A DNA stretch of 64,000 bases from Marsupella aquatica (Eukaryota; Marchantiophyta). Below, piece after piece: positions 1 through 10,568 of this stretch. Every line of letters begins with the position of its first letter. The stretch's first letter is position 1. The position numbers and the translations under genes were made by a program. Below the pieces are notes generated by a model. It saw nothing but the letters and a program-made list of their open reading frames with translations. It did not search any database and had not been told where the DNA came from. The stretch is from contig OZ316891.1 of NCBI GenBank assembly GCA_973895155.1, positions 1,922,001 through 1,986,000 on the forward strand, written 5' to 3'.

Positions 1-870
1 ATGAGTAATGTCATTTTAATCGCGGCATTCCGGTCTACCTACATCCCTTTTCTCCCTGACTCCTTCAACTGTATGAATTGTCTCCCTAAACCACTAAACC
101 CTATTATACCCTAATACTTCAAAAATACCTTTTGCAAAACACTTGAGAACTAGATGTCATCTCAAATAGCCAAGACACAACCATCACAAAACGTTCTAAA
201 CGCTCATCCTCACAAATTTTGCGACATTTTTTCAATCGCAAATATGCGAACACATGATTTCCGCACGTTTGAGATGTGTTTAATTTTGCAAATGTAGCGA
301 ACATAAATGTATCGCAGTATTGAGAGAAAGAATGGCTTGCAATCTACCGATGTGTCCTAAATCGCAATCTGGCGATGATTTAAGCATCACTACATTAGCG
401 TTTGTCGGCGAATCACAAATGCTCCTATAGTTCCTGCTTCGCAAATATTGCCGTAGGTATGGCATCGCAGTTGTGCGATGTTAAAAGAGTCGCAAAGTGC
501 GAAGCTTTTGTGAAGGTCCGGTTGCGAAGGTGTGGGCATGGAAAAGAGCGAAGATGTTGAGATGTGCGGCCTTTCGCAACAAGGAGTTGGCCAATATTGT
601 TTCCTTTGTTGCATGCGAGGGAGGGTGTTTCGCAAAAGAGGGTCATTGTGTTGTAGTGTAGTATGCAAGAGACACAATTTCAGAAGCAAAAATTCATAAA
701 CAACTCTTTGCGCAAGTGAACTCATTAAATTCCAAATAGACATAAGATTCACATTTCATTTCAGTGCATACTTAAGTACATCCCAACTTTATTCAAGTAT
801 ACAATTGAATCAAAATTTAATAATTTTGAGCCGCCAGAAAGTACGTCTAACTAAAACAAAAAAACAATGG
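1..870. other. Non-genic, TCGCAA/GCGA-rich stretch
   Basis: No gene is supported. From about 200 to 620 the words TCGCAA, TTGCGA and GCGATG recur far more often than in neighbouring DNA, on both strands. Short open frames here have no family resemblance and look incidental. This could be the end of a transposable element whose coding part lies to the right, but no terminal repeat was seen. Confidence 0.4.
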
Positions 871-1430
871 TCAAGGCTCTAAGCCAAGAGAGTGATCTAC
901 ACATCTTTTCTTTCTAGGTCTCACAAGAACAGCATCCTGGCCATGCAATGATGGCCCTGTACTATTAGAGACACAAGGTGTAGTAGAGCTCACGGCTTGT
1001 ACTACATCAATAGCCATTTTTCCCTTCACCATATTTTTCTGCCCCACATCTATGCTATGTGCAACAATCTTAGAAAGATTAGGAGAAATTGGAACCAAAA
1101 ACATTGCTTTCTGTGAGTGACCTCTTCTTTGCAAAATCTGAAGAGCCTCATATTGCATGTTTTCCAACGTGCTATTGACTTCATGAAGCTTCTGAATTTC
1201 TGCTTTCAAGCTTACTTTCTCTTGCTTTAGTTGTTTACTTTCTCTCTACGTAAGGCACTAGAATTACACATCTTGGCTACCAACGCTGGCCACAACTGTT
1301 CACAAAACATAGACTCGAGCTCTATGAAAGACTCTTTAAAGTCCTTTAGCTGGCCCAGAAACTTTTTTGAAACATCCTTCAATTCATGTTTGTTTTCCAT
1401 GGCGTAGTCCTGCTCTGAAAGAAATTTCAA
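871..1430 (-). pseudogene. Unidentified coiled-coil coding remnant, frameshifted
   Basis: Two open frames on the minus strand run in series and overlap near 1240-1250, where a one-base shift would join them. The upstream part (1430-1227) is rich in Lys, Glu and Leu. The downstream part (1209-871) continues with a Lys/Glu-rich coiled-coil-like stretch and ends in a basic tail (VRPRKKR). A good splice acceptor (TTTCTTTCAG on the minus strand, near 1418) precedes the first part, and a possible donor (CCAAAG/GTAGAT) lies near 1487, so this was probably an exon of a longer gene. I do not recognise the family. Either an intron junction is hidden at 1245 or the gene is broken by a frameshift; the latter seems likelier given the repeat-rich surroundings. 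Confidence 0.35.
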
Positions 1431-2276
1431 ACCTCAAATAATCACATTTCAGAAGTATGCTTGCTTCAAATCATATTTACAATCTACCTTTGGAGAACTT
1501 TGTCTAATACTCACAGGCTGGGTTAGTCCATAATACAAGGTGTACAATACGAATGTACACAGCAGTAACAGTTTGTATACTTACAGACTACAGTGACGGC
1601 AGTTAGCTTAGACGGCTCAGTCAACACAAAAACAAGGGAACAAATTATAAAGCAGCTAAGGCAACAGAATGATGAATGCTCCAGCCATCCAGCGTCCCCT
1701 CTGACATACATATTAGTACAGAAGAGAGGGACGACAGAGTTCTCCAACCCATAAATCCATCGAGAGATATACTTAATGGTTTAATGGATAAACCGAAGAA
1801 TGGGAGCTTGAAAGGATAGCGTGACAGGATGAATGGGCAGTACTACTATCACTAGATACCTGGGCTTTTCCGAAATGCATGTCAAAAAAGGAGGGCTACA
1901 AGTTAGGCAATCCGTTCGTCGTCACGGGTCGTTTTCCTCTAAGTGGGCTGTTGGAGCACTTGATTCCTATAGTAGAGTAGAGCTGCTCCCGAAGCTGCTG
2001 GGGAGTGGTGATTGCATGCATGCATGCTCGCTTGCACTAACAGACCCACCCTCAGGTCTAGTTGGCAGTGTGGTAGTATTTCGACGTCTCACCTATTCTA
2101 CGAAAGCTTCTTGGGGCTGGGGTAGGGGACAACGGAGACATCTTATTGGCCATTGTCTCAATAGAAGGCAATGGGAAGAGCTGAATAGAAACTTAGCAGC
2201 GACAGCTCAACCGAGAGAGCATCTCAGAGATCAAGAACAAAATAAAGAGAAAATAAAGAGAGCTCACCAGAACTTT
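1431..2276. other. No supported gene
   Basis: Open frames of 74 codons (1747-1523, minus) and 150 codons (1833-2285, plus) exist, but neither resembles a known family and the longer one runs into a tandem repeat. I treat the stretch as non-genic. Confidence 0.4.
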
Positions 2277-2615
2277 CGCTGCTGAGTGAAGCAGTATTTC
2301 AGTAAGGAGAGACCGAGAATGAATTGAAATCAATCAGCAACAAGCAACTTTGTTGCCACCACCTTCGATCAGCAGCAAGCAGTTTCGCTCCACCTTCGAT
2401 CAGCAGCAAGCCCTTTCGCTCCACCTTTTGCTGCTGAGTGAAGCTGAATTTCAGTAAGGAATGGAGAGGCCGAGAACAAATTCGAGCAAGCAGCAAGCAG
2501 GTTGAATTGAATTGAATTGAAACTACGACTGCTAAACGGAGCCCCCAACACAAATCAGGTTGAATTTAATTTAATTTAAACTACTACTGCTAAACAGAGC
2601 ACCCAACACAAATCA
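2277..2615. repeat. Nested short tandem duplications
   Basis: Three overlapping duplications are visible. A roughly 45-bp block beginning CTGCTGAGTGAAGC occurs at 2277 and again at about 2430. CCACCTTCGATCAGCAGCAAGC is repeated with a 31-bp period at about 2359 and 2390. A 58-60-bp block starting CAGGTTGAATT and ending CCAACACAAATCA occurs at 2498 and 2556, differing mainly by G-to-T changes inside its GAATT repeats. Confidence 0.85.
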
Positions 2616-2619
2616 TCCG

Positions 2620-3365
2620 AAATACAGCAGTATACGAGATTGAGCCAGGTATCGACTGTGGATTGTTGTTTACTGCTCCAAGCTGATCGAATGCTCGATG
2701 CTGAATTTTGAATGCTCTTCGTGACTACTTTAGACGTTGATTTCTCTCACTAGTGTTTAAACACAAAGGCCATATTCAGGGCGTCGTCCATAGTCCATAT
2801 ACAAGGCCGAGGTAGTTTGCAGGGATACCAGGAGAAAAGAGGCGGTGGGAACTGGGACTACAATAATCTACACTAAATCCATTGAAGCCCGTTGCACACA
2901 GCACGTGTCAAGTGTGAATTTTGTTTTATTACCCAAGTGAGTTCAGGACCTGCAAGGTCCGGAAAGGTTCCGGTCCTTGCCTTCACATTTCCTGAGTTTA
3001 TGCCGTTAGGACTGGCAGGGCAGGAGGTGACGGCATCTTTCTCTCTTTCACTAGCATGCTGCCGACTGTCAGTTTTAGGGCCGCAAAGGGTAGGACCGAC
3101 TCCATGCGAGTTGGCTCCAGTGAAAGGCCCAGCCACTGATGGACCAGATTAATTGATAGGCTTTTGTCTCATACCAATCACTAAATACATGACACTACGT
3201 TGATGTCATCAAAGTGCTGTGCATTAATTAATTGCGTGTGAATCTAGGGAATCAATACTAGGTACATCTCACATTCAGCTCAAAACTCAATCTTGAGGCT
3301 CATTAAGAGCCTCTGTACACAGCTGCCCACATACGCGATCAGGCAGGTCCAAGTTTTTTCGAAGT
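2620..3365. other. No supported gene
   Basis: Overlapping open frames on both strands at 2873-3152 shadow each other and show no domain. Nothing else is supported. Confidence 0.4.
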
Positions 3366-3512
3366 ACCAATAGAGTATTAATGAACCCCACTTTTAGGTG
3401 GGGTGAATGACAAAAGCTGTATCAGCGCCAACAGAATTTGAAACTCTACACTGAGCTCTACACCTCCTGGACCCAGTGAGCTGCTCTACCATGCAGCCTT
3501 GGGGCAGCTTGT
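3365..3512 (-). mobile_element. tRNA-derived SINE-like element
   Basis: Read on the minus strand, the element has an RNA polymerase III A-box-like sequence (ATGGTAGAGCAGC, positions 3492-3480) followed about 35 nt later by a B-box-like sequence (GTTTCAAATTC, 3444-3434). This spacing matches a tRNA-type internal promoter. The sequence cannot form a normal tRNA cloverleaf, and a non-tRNA body continues to about 3365. This architecture is typical of plant SINEs. I could not define target-site duplications or a poly-A/T tail, so the borders are approximate. Confidence 0.45.
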
Positions 3513-3514
3513 GA

Positions 3515-4395
3515 CCCAATACTTAAAGTGATACCAGGTTCAGAAAAAGTGGGCAGTGGACAGCTAGCTAGGTACATGGCTAATCCTAATCAATGCTAAT
3601 CACATTGATTAGCCTCCATAATGCTTTTCCTCCTTCATCATTTCACAGGCCACTTAATTTACTAAGAAAGGGGTGTGATTTGTTTTCTAAAAACTTGCCT
3701 GCATTGTTGTTTCAATATAGAATCCAATAAAACACCAGAGGGACCCCTTCCCAAGCACTTTTCTCAAGGTCCAATTGCCAGATTGTACTTGCATTACTCA
3801 ACACCCTTTCCTGCACACAAGATGCTGAGCAAGAGATGTAGCTCCCGATGTAGCTGTGTAAAAGATGACATTGCATAAAAAATTGATGGCATTATGCAAA
3901 GTATGTAAAATAAAAGAATTTGTTGCAAAACAGAAGTTGTGTTTAGGGTTCTTTTCTGAATAAAAGAGGTTGCAATAAAATATGATGTAATAAAATTGAG
4001 ACATTGTTGCATAAAACATATATTAGTAAATTAATCCAATTTTTTGATAATATGGCTATGATAAAATCCAAAGGATACTTTCTCATGGTTTGTGGGTGTG
4101 GAAGTATGATTGCTCATTTTGGCTGGTTGTTGTTCCCTAATTGTTATCATCTTAGATACAAACTGTTGTTATTGTTGGCTGTGAGGGAGGCTGAAGGTTA
4201 TGAACGCAAAATGGATGCCGGTGGCCAGCTCATCTTGGAGTCTAAGCATGGGTGCAAGCACAACATGATGGAGTAATATTTTTTTGCTTTCTAGTTTTTT
4301 CAATGGATAAAAATCTATTTTTAGAAGTTCTTAGACTAATTTTTGTTTTGGTTTTAAATTTTTTCAGTTGATTTCTTTTAGATTAAGTATTTTTA
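3515..4395. other. AT-rich spacer
   Basis: AT-rich DNA in which TTGCATAAAA/TTGCAATAAAA words recur between 3860 and 4020. The small open frames are low-complexity. No gene is supported. Confidence 0.4.
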
Positions 4396-4450
4396 TTTTT
4401 ATTTTGAATTTTTGAATTTTTGAATTTTTGAAATTTTGAAATTTTTTTCT
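4395..4450. repeat. GAATTTTT microsatellite
   Basis: Five to six imperfect copies of an 8-9-bp GAATTTTT unit, inside a T-rich tract. Confidence 0.8.
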
Positions 4451-5036
4451 GAAACTTTTTGGTCTTTTTCAAGTAAAGCCCGCAAAAACCCACGAGAAGG
4501 GAGGCCAAAGCAGCCAAAACAACAGCCAAAAAGGCCAAGCAACCAGGGCCAAGGTCCCAGTGAACAAACTAAGACAAGAGGCACAGGGCACATGTGATTT
4601 TTAAGGGTGACCAAACCTAAGGTGGGACTGTCAAATGTCTAGAAGCCATGTAAGTCACTAGACCCCAGACCGGTCTGCAGTGAAAGGCCACTACCTTCTA
4701 AAAAGCCGCCATCTAGAAGGTGCTCAGCTAAAAGCAAAAACAATAGTCAAATAAACAGTTCTAAAGAGCCAAAGCACACCTCATAGCCTAAAAGAGCCGC
4801 TGCTGGCCCAAGGTAAGAGCCCAATAAAAGCAGAACACTGAGTCACCATGTCACAAAGGCATCCTTCCTACCTAGACACCTCCTTCTCTCAATGGTCATC
4901 GCATCCTTGGCCAGGAGGAGCCGCGAGTACTTGCGGCCAGGGCCAAAGTATCACACAGCCCATGAATGTTGTCAGCCATTTCAGATAGGACTAGATTTAA
5001 ATGAAAGGATGTCTTTTGAGGGGGTTGAAAAGCAGT
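4451..5036. other. Spacer, possibly repeat-derived
   Basis: No gene supported. The purine-rich sequence includes AATAAA signals near 4752 and 4829, but no LTR ends, primer-binding site or coding domain were found. Confidence 0.3.
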
Positions 5037-5333
5037 TCATTTCCATAGTGCCCACAGGACCTGATACACAGTGAAGGCCACAATTGTGTGCATGTAGCGG
5101 GGGCCTTTGAAAGAGCCGAGCAGCTCTATAATGTCTGCTAGAGGCCAAAGGATAATACCAGGGAAAGACTGGAACGCCAAACTCCAGCATTTACTAGCAA
5201 ATTGAAACTCAAAGAAAAGGTGAAGGATGGACTCCAGTTCCGTAGGGCAGATTAGTATGAAGGGCCGGGGTTGTCCCTCTTTCTCTCGATCATTTTGTAA
5301 GGACCATAAAAATAATTTTGACATCACTTCCAA
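5037..5333 (-). mobile_element. LINE retrotransposon fragment (zf-RVT region)
   Basis: The translated minus strand carries ESILHLFFEFQFASKCWSLAF, preceded by a CP dipeptide. This matches the layout of the zinc-binding zf-RVT domain that follows the reverse transcriptase in plant L1-type LINE ORF2 proteins (C..C, then ESxxHLFxxCxFAxxxW). The second Cys of the pair and the Cys after HLF are lost here. Downstream QVLWALWK resembles the next conserved LINE segment (WxxWKxRN) before a stop. Only about 100 codons remain; no reverse transcriptase core or endonuclease is present, so this is a dead fragment. Confidence 0.6.
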
Positions 5334-6239
5334 TGTCTCACATTGTTTTTTGTGTGATCAGGCACATGATCTCTTGGAAAAAATGATCTTTGACTTGGAC
5401 AATATTATACTCTGAACTGACCTCCAATTTATAACAATGTTTTGTGTACGTGACTGATTTGCACTAAATTAATTAGTCACAACAAAACAACTTCTAACAC
5501 TTCCAGATTGCTAACTTTTGTTTTGTTTTATAAATTAAAATGTACTTTGGAGTGCAAGGTGGTGAGGCTCTGTACTAAAATCTGCATTATTTCTGTGATA
5601 CTCCACTAAGGCCTGATTGGACGTGACTGGCTAGATTGCCCAAGATACCTTTGGGAGATAGTGCAAAACAAAATTGACCAAGAAAGTCAAACAAATAAAA
5701 GTACAATACTGTATCGCAGCAGGTGTTGTCACTAATCACATCATGTTCAATCTTTCAATTCAAGGAGGATTTTGCAAAGGCAACTAAATACTCCAGCTTG
5801 AATCCAACTTAATTGCTATAATATTTGTATCGCTTGGAAATGCTCTCTACCTAGCCTATGAAATTGGTTAGTATACATGGTACCATACATGGTAATACTT
5901 TGATCAAAAATAGTATTATCAAGTATGTCAATGTTGGCATTATCATTAAATGTTTTGTTGAGCTCATTTTTACTTTGTTTAGAGAAGCAGTTCAACCGTC
6001 ATTCAATATTGTAGGAGTTGAATGATTTCGAGAATGATTGTGCATGGACCAAAAATATTAAAATGAAAATGTGTTCTAATTAACCTTTTATGCAAAGATG
6101 TAATTGAGTCTGTACTCCAGTCTGTAACACCAACACTCCATGGTTGGATCTTATTAACAACTTCACAAACCATCCTCAAACCATCCAACATCACTAGCGA
6201 GATCACTAGATTGACATTTTATTGACTAAGATTAAACCA
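5334..6239. other. AT-rich spacer
   Basis: No coding sequence or RNA gene seen. Confidence 0.4.
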
Positions 6240-7700
6240 ATCATCGGTTTGCAACTTTGTATCAAAATGACTTGTCATGCATTAGTGTCCCGATTAGTGT
6301 AAAATGTAAAGTAACAAAGATATTGGCCTTGCATGTTTCATTCCTTCTTCAATCTGTTCTGGGTACTCTACTTATGATATCAAGGTTTAGATTGCATTTG
6401 TAGCTCCATAGATTACTTTAATAATTACAACTTTTCATTAGAGTATAATATTTAATGGACACCATCAACATTTCATGGGGCTCATACTGAGCTTCCAAAT
6501 GATTTCAAATATGAATTATGAGTATTTATATATTTATACCTAAGTTTTTACAAAGCATTTCTTAGATCAGTCTTTGTAATGCAAACAACAATATTATCAT
6601 TGCAATGTTTGTTCCTTCATGTGTTTTGGGTAATCCTAGTCGACCTGTTGAAGCTAGGATATATACTTAATAGCTAACTATTTTGAGTACAATGTATTTT
6701 CTGACTAATAACAATTTCTCAAAAAAGAATACAATTGCAAGGTTAACATTACAATTTAATGAGGCCCTCCATGGCCAGCTTCAAACAAGTTCAAACATCA
6801 ATACATTAGGAGCTTTATTCACTAAGTTACAGTTGTTCTTCGGTTTTGAACTTTCTATAAATACATGGATATATAACCCGATGGATAATTAGTTCTCAAT
6901 ATTTGAATTGTAATGCAAAAATCAATTATACTATATAATTGCACTAGAATTCTTATGTTTTGGGTACTTTTAGTCTGTTCTTGGGGATACTTGAAATAAA
7001 TGTGTTAGTACCCATTGTGAATGCAATGTATTATCTACATTATAGCCTTTAGTTTTTCTCATAAGTGACACATCACTTGTGACAAAGTATATGTCTGTAT
7101 TTAAATGAGTCTGGCAAAAAACTTCCAAAGTTTTGTGGAAGTCAGAACAAATAGGGTATGTTTTATAGATTGGTCAACTTCAAAGAACAAATACTTAGGC
7201 CTATTTAATTGAAAAAACACTCCTTTAAAGGATTTTTTCACTAAAAAATCTCATAAAAAATAGTATAATTTAAAGAAAGAATTGGTGTTGCAATAAACAA
7301 TTCACTAAAGCATCGCATGTGATGTATGGCACTCCATCTAGTGACCCCCCCTGGAACTTTTATATACAATTGGGACAGGAATTGAGAAGTTAACAGCATG
7401 TTATCTGAAATATTTGGTCAGCTTTAAAATGAGTTCAATCAAACATCAATAGTTTTTGAGTTTTATTCACTATATAAGTTACAACCATTCTTCTAGGTTT
7501 GCAAGTTCTTGCTATAAAACATGGCTAGTAACTATCAATATTTGTAATAAATGCAAACAACAATACTTGTGTTGCAGTCACTTTGCATTCCTTCTTTAAT
7601 TTGGTTGGGTACTTCTGGCATATTAATTTTGTTGGGGATGAAATCCATTCTAGGTACCCATTTTCAGCATAATATCTTATCATTCTAGATTATAACCTTT
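6240..7700. repeat. Degenerate tandem array of about 325-bp units
   Basis: Related segments recur in the same order and orientation. The clearest pair is 6773-7045 and 7416-7700. Both contain CAGCTT..AACATCAATA, TTTATTCACTA..AAGTTAC, a TTCT..GTTTTGAA or GGTTTGCAA block, ATGG, AAATGCAAA.., GGGTACTT.., GGGGAT.., GTACCCATT and finally TATAACCTTT-like sequence. Weaker copies of the GGGTA block sit near 6360 and 6630. Offsets of about 275-330 and 640 bp suggest a 300-330-bp unit with several worn copies. Confidence 0.6.
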
Positions 7701-8650
7701 TATCCAAAAATTAATACTATATATGAAGTATTGCTCCAACATTCCAAATTAAATGAATCAATTTAAACCATTTTGAAAGAAAACCTACACGTACCCTAAA
7801 TACTGAAATGAATACAAGATACAATATTGATATTGTTGTTTGTATTAAAAATAATAATCTCCACCTTTGGTTGCAAAACTTGGTGCTACTCTCTTCTTCT
7901 CCCTCTTGAATAATCCTTTAGATCTTGTCACATGTAATGGGGGGGCCTCTATATATAGTCAGACCCGGAGAATGTGCCCAGAGGTTCTGGCATCATTGTT
8001 CAATTCGAGATGAAAATATGAGAGCCTAAAGACAATATCAATCACTCAATCTATTAACGCTCTTTGCAATTATACTTGTGTTGCTATTTGCTTTTGATAC
8101 AATTTGCTTGCAATTTGATTTTGAATATCACTCATTGTTCGAATTGGGTTGTTGAAAACAAGATAAGTAGTCAAGATCTTGTTTAGTCTGAAAACATCAG
8201 AGGTTGAAATGATCTTTCGCTAGCACTTCGATACTTAATTTCAACTGTAAAGCACGGCCTTGCCTCTATGTGTTTAGGCCGTTTTGAGTTTTTTCTGGAG
8301 TGCAAATTCAATCCGGATTCCCGGGCATTGGCTCGCCCTCCAATATGGAAAACCAAAGTGGTATAATACTTCGTGTGATGAGGAACTTGAAATTGATGTT
8401 GATAACGTTGTTCAGTGGTTCCGAGAACACTCTGGCCGGGGAGAATTACCGCCACCGCCTCTAGGTCACCAGATGAAATACACCTGTCCAATACTAACCA
8501 TGATATGCTTTGACTTGTCTTGTGGAGAAAATTAACCATTTGTGAGAAATTAATACATGGCGGTAATAAACCATTACACTTATTATCAATGTCGATCTAT
8601 GGCAGTTTTTGATCATCCAGCTGTCACTTACCTTCAGCGTGTAGCTAGTC
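7701..8650. other. No supported gene
   Basis: Two opposed open frames (8183-8539 minus, 8284-8535 plus) overlap almost completely. The plus one encodes 83 residues with no recognisable domain. The region 8000-8280 looks like worn LTR-type sequence, but no terminal repeats or primer-binding site were found. Confidence 0.3.
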
Positions 8651-8651
8651 A

Positions 8652-8865
8652 TATGTAAGTACACTTGGCCAATCCCTGAGTTCCTCAGAATTCACTAGTC
8701 ATTCGCGCGTCGTTCTGATTTCCTTATTTCAGCGCTGGTCACTCGTCATGTGTAAGTATATGTAAGTACCCTTGGCCAATCCCTGAGTTACTCAGAATTC
8801 ACTAGTCATTCGCGCGTCCTTCTGAGTTCCTTATTTCTGCGCTGGTCACTCGTCATGTGTAAGTA
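8652..8865. repeat. Two tandem copies of a 107-bp unit
   Basis: CTTGGCCAATCCCTGAG begins at 8664 and 8771, and ACTCGTCATG recurs at 8741 and 8848, both exactly 107 bp apart. The copies differ at only a few bases, so the duplication is recent. It ends about 225 bp before the start codon of the RBR ligase gene, within its likely promoter. Confidence 0.93.
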
Positions 8866-8937
8866 CTCACGTACTAATATCCTTGGTAGCTCACACACAC
8901 TGGTGGTCCTCCTGGAGTTTGGGCCCTTCTGGAGCCT

Positions 8938-8945
8938 ATTTAAGC
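8938..8945 (+). promoter_or_regulatory. TATA-like box of the RBR ligase gene
   Basis: TATTTAAG lies about 150 bp upstream of the ATG at 9090, a plausible distance for a core promoter plus a short leader. Confidence 0.4.
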
Positions 8946-9089
8946 CAAAGCAAGCCCGTCAAAACTTCACATGGTGATCGGGAATTAATTCCAAGCTGTT
9001 GAAGAATCTTCCTTCGCTGATAGTTTATCCACTAGTCCTGCGGCGTTGTTGGCAAGTGTCAGGATTAGGGCACTTATCCTTTTAAGCAA

Positions 9090-10568
9090 ATGGAGGATCC
9101 TCTCGATTGGGCATCGGATGGAGAAGACGACCTCCTCTATGACAGTGAAGAAGATGGCGACATCCTCTATGAGAGTGAAGAAGATGACTGGTGTGAGAAT
9201 GACAAGAACAATGAGCAGTCAGGCTATGAAATCCTAAGTCAGGGGTACATCCAGCAGCGCCAGGAAGACGTGGTTTCTACGGTCACCAGGATCCTACCAT
9301 TCTCGAGGCCTGAAGCTGTTGTTCTTTTGCAAAATTTGGATTGGAGGGTCAGTAACGTGCTTGAGGAATGGGCTGCAGATGACTACGGAATTCGCGAATT
9401 TGTGGGGCTTGTCCAATCCCATCCACAACAGGAAGAGGAAAGGAGATCTCTTCCAGACATGACATGCGGAATCTGCTACGAGTCGCACAATTTGGAGCGA
9501 ATGAAATCGGCCGCGTCGTGTAGACATTTCTTCTGCGACACATGCTGGACGTCATACATTCACACCTCCATTGAAGAAGGTCCAGACTGTTTAACTCTGC
9601 GCTGCGCTGATCCGTCCTGCAGCGCTGCTATCATGGAAGACATGGTTCTGTCGTTGGTCTCACAAAAGGACGGAGCCAAGTATGCAAAATTTCGGCTAAG
9701 AGCGTTCGTGGAAAGCAGAATAACGGCCAAGTGGTGCCCGGGTCCGGGGTGCGAGTATGTTGTGGATCGTAAGCATCGTGCTGAGTCGTTGTCCATTCTG
9801 TGCAAGTGCTCCCACAAATTCTGCTGGAATTGTTTGCAGGAGGCTCACCGGCCTGCAGATTGTGAGACTGTTGCAAAGTGGGTTCTGAGATCTGGTTCAG
9901 AATCCGAAAACTTGACCTGGATTCTAGAGAACTCCAAGGCTTGTCCCAAGTGTCAGCGACGGATAGAAAAGAATGAGGGGTGCATCCATATGACCTGCCA
10001 GGCACCCTGCAGGTTTGAATTCTGCTGGTTCTGTCTTGGAGATTGGACGAGTCACGACGAAAGAATCGACGATTGTAATAATGACGCTGCCTTGAAACAG
10101 GGTCAGCTTGATGCAGCACAAGAACGAAGAAACATGGCTAATGACTATAGTTACACGCATTTCTATGAACGCTGGGTTGCGACTGAGTCTTCCGGGACTA
10201 AAGCCCTTGAAGTTCTTCAGCACGTGCAGTCCATGATAGTCGACAAGCAATGCCAAACTAAGTCCGAATTGGAATTCTTGAATAAAGCATGGCTGCAGAT
10301 CGTCGAGTGTCTCCAAGTTCTGAAGTGGACGTATGCACATCGCTACTATCAACCTGACCATGATCAAATGTTGGAGTACTCGCAGGAGGCAGAAGCATTA
10401 CTGGAGAGACTCCAGGAGTGCGCCCAAAAGGAGGTGCAACAATTTCTTGACGGTCAAGAGACTCAAACTAGTCTCAGCGAGGACCGTATTAAACTTGTAA
10501 AATTGACGACTTTAGCAGAAGAGCATTTTGAGCACTTTGTACAATACGTGGAGAATGGACGCGCGTGA
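9090..10568 (+). CDS. ARI: ARIADNE-type RBR E3 ubiquitin ligase
   Basis: Intronless gene for a 492-residue RING-between-RING ligase, which takes ubiquitin from an E2 onto a RING2 cysteine and then onto substrate. An acidic N-terminus (residues 1-40) precedes a UBA-like helical segment (50-96). RING1 has C126, C129, C144, H146, C149, C152, C172 and C177. The IBR runs from C216 to C258. RING2 starts with CPKC at 285-288; GCIHMTC places the catalytic cysteine at C298. The C-terminal part (about 330-490) is the helical Ariadne domain that holds HHARI-type enzymes inactive until neddylated cullins release it. All zinc ligands expected for the family are visible. No C-terminal RanBP2-type zinc finger is seen, which some plant ARI groups carry. 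ATG 9090 has a good context (GCAAATGG). Single-exon structure is common among plant ARI genes. Confidence 0.97.
   Translation: MEDPLDWASDGEDDLLYDSEEDGDILYESEEDDWCENDKNNEQSGYEILSQGYIQQRQEDVVSTVTRILPFSRPEAVVLLQNLDWRVSNVLEEWAADDYGIREFVGLVQSHPQQEEERRSLPDMTCGICYESHNLERMKSAASCRHFFCDTCWTSYIHTSIEEGPDCLTLRCADPSCSAAIMEDMVLSLVSQKDGAKYAKFRLRAFVESRITAKWCPGPGCEYVVDRKHRAESLSILCKCSHKFCWNCLQEAHRPADCETVAKWVLRSGSESENLTWILENSKACPKCQRRIEKNEGCIHMTCQAPCRFEFCWFCLGDWTSHDERIDDCNNDAALKQGQLDAAQERRNMANDYSYTHFYERWVATESSGTKALEVLQHVQSMIVDKQCQTKSELEFLNKAWLQIVECLQVLKWTYAHRYYQPDHDQMLEYSQEAEALLERLQECAQKEVQQFLDGQETQTSLSEDRIKLVKLTTLAEEHFEHFVQYVENGRA

Noticed and set aside
3430-3512. Functional tRNA gene
   Set aside because: A and B boxes are present but acceptor and anticodon stems do not pair, so a SINE head is the better reading.
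8284-8535. 83-codon plus-strand frame with a Pro run
   Set aside because: No family resemblance, and a longer open frame lies opposite; kept only as a non-genic note.
9294-10367. Several minus-strand frames of 77-162 codons
   Set aside because: They shadow the RBR ligase, whose plus-strand frame has all the zinc ligands.
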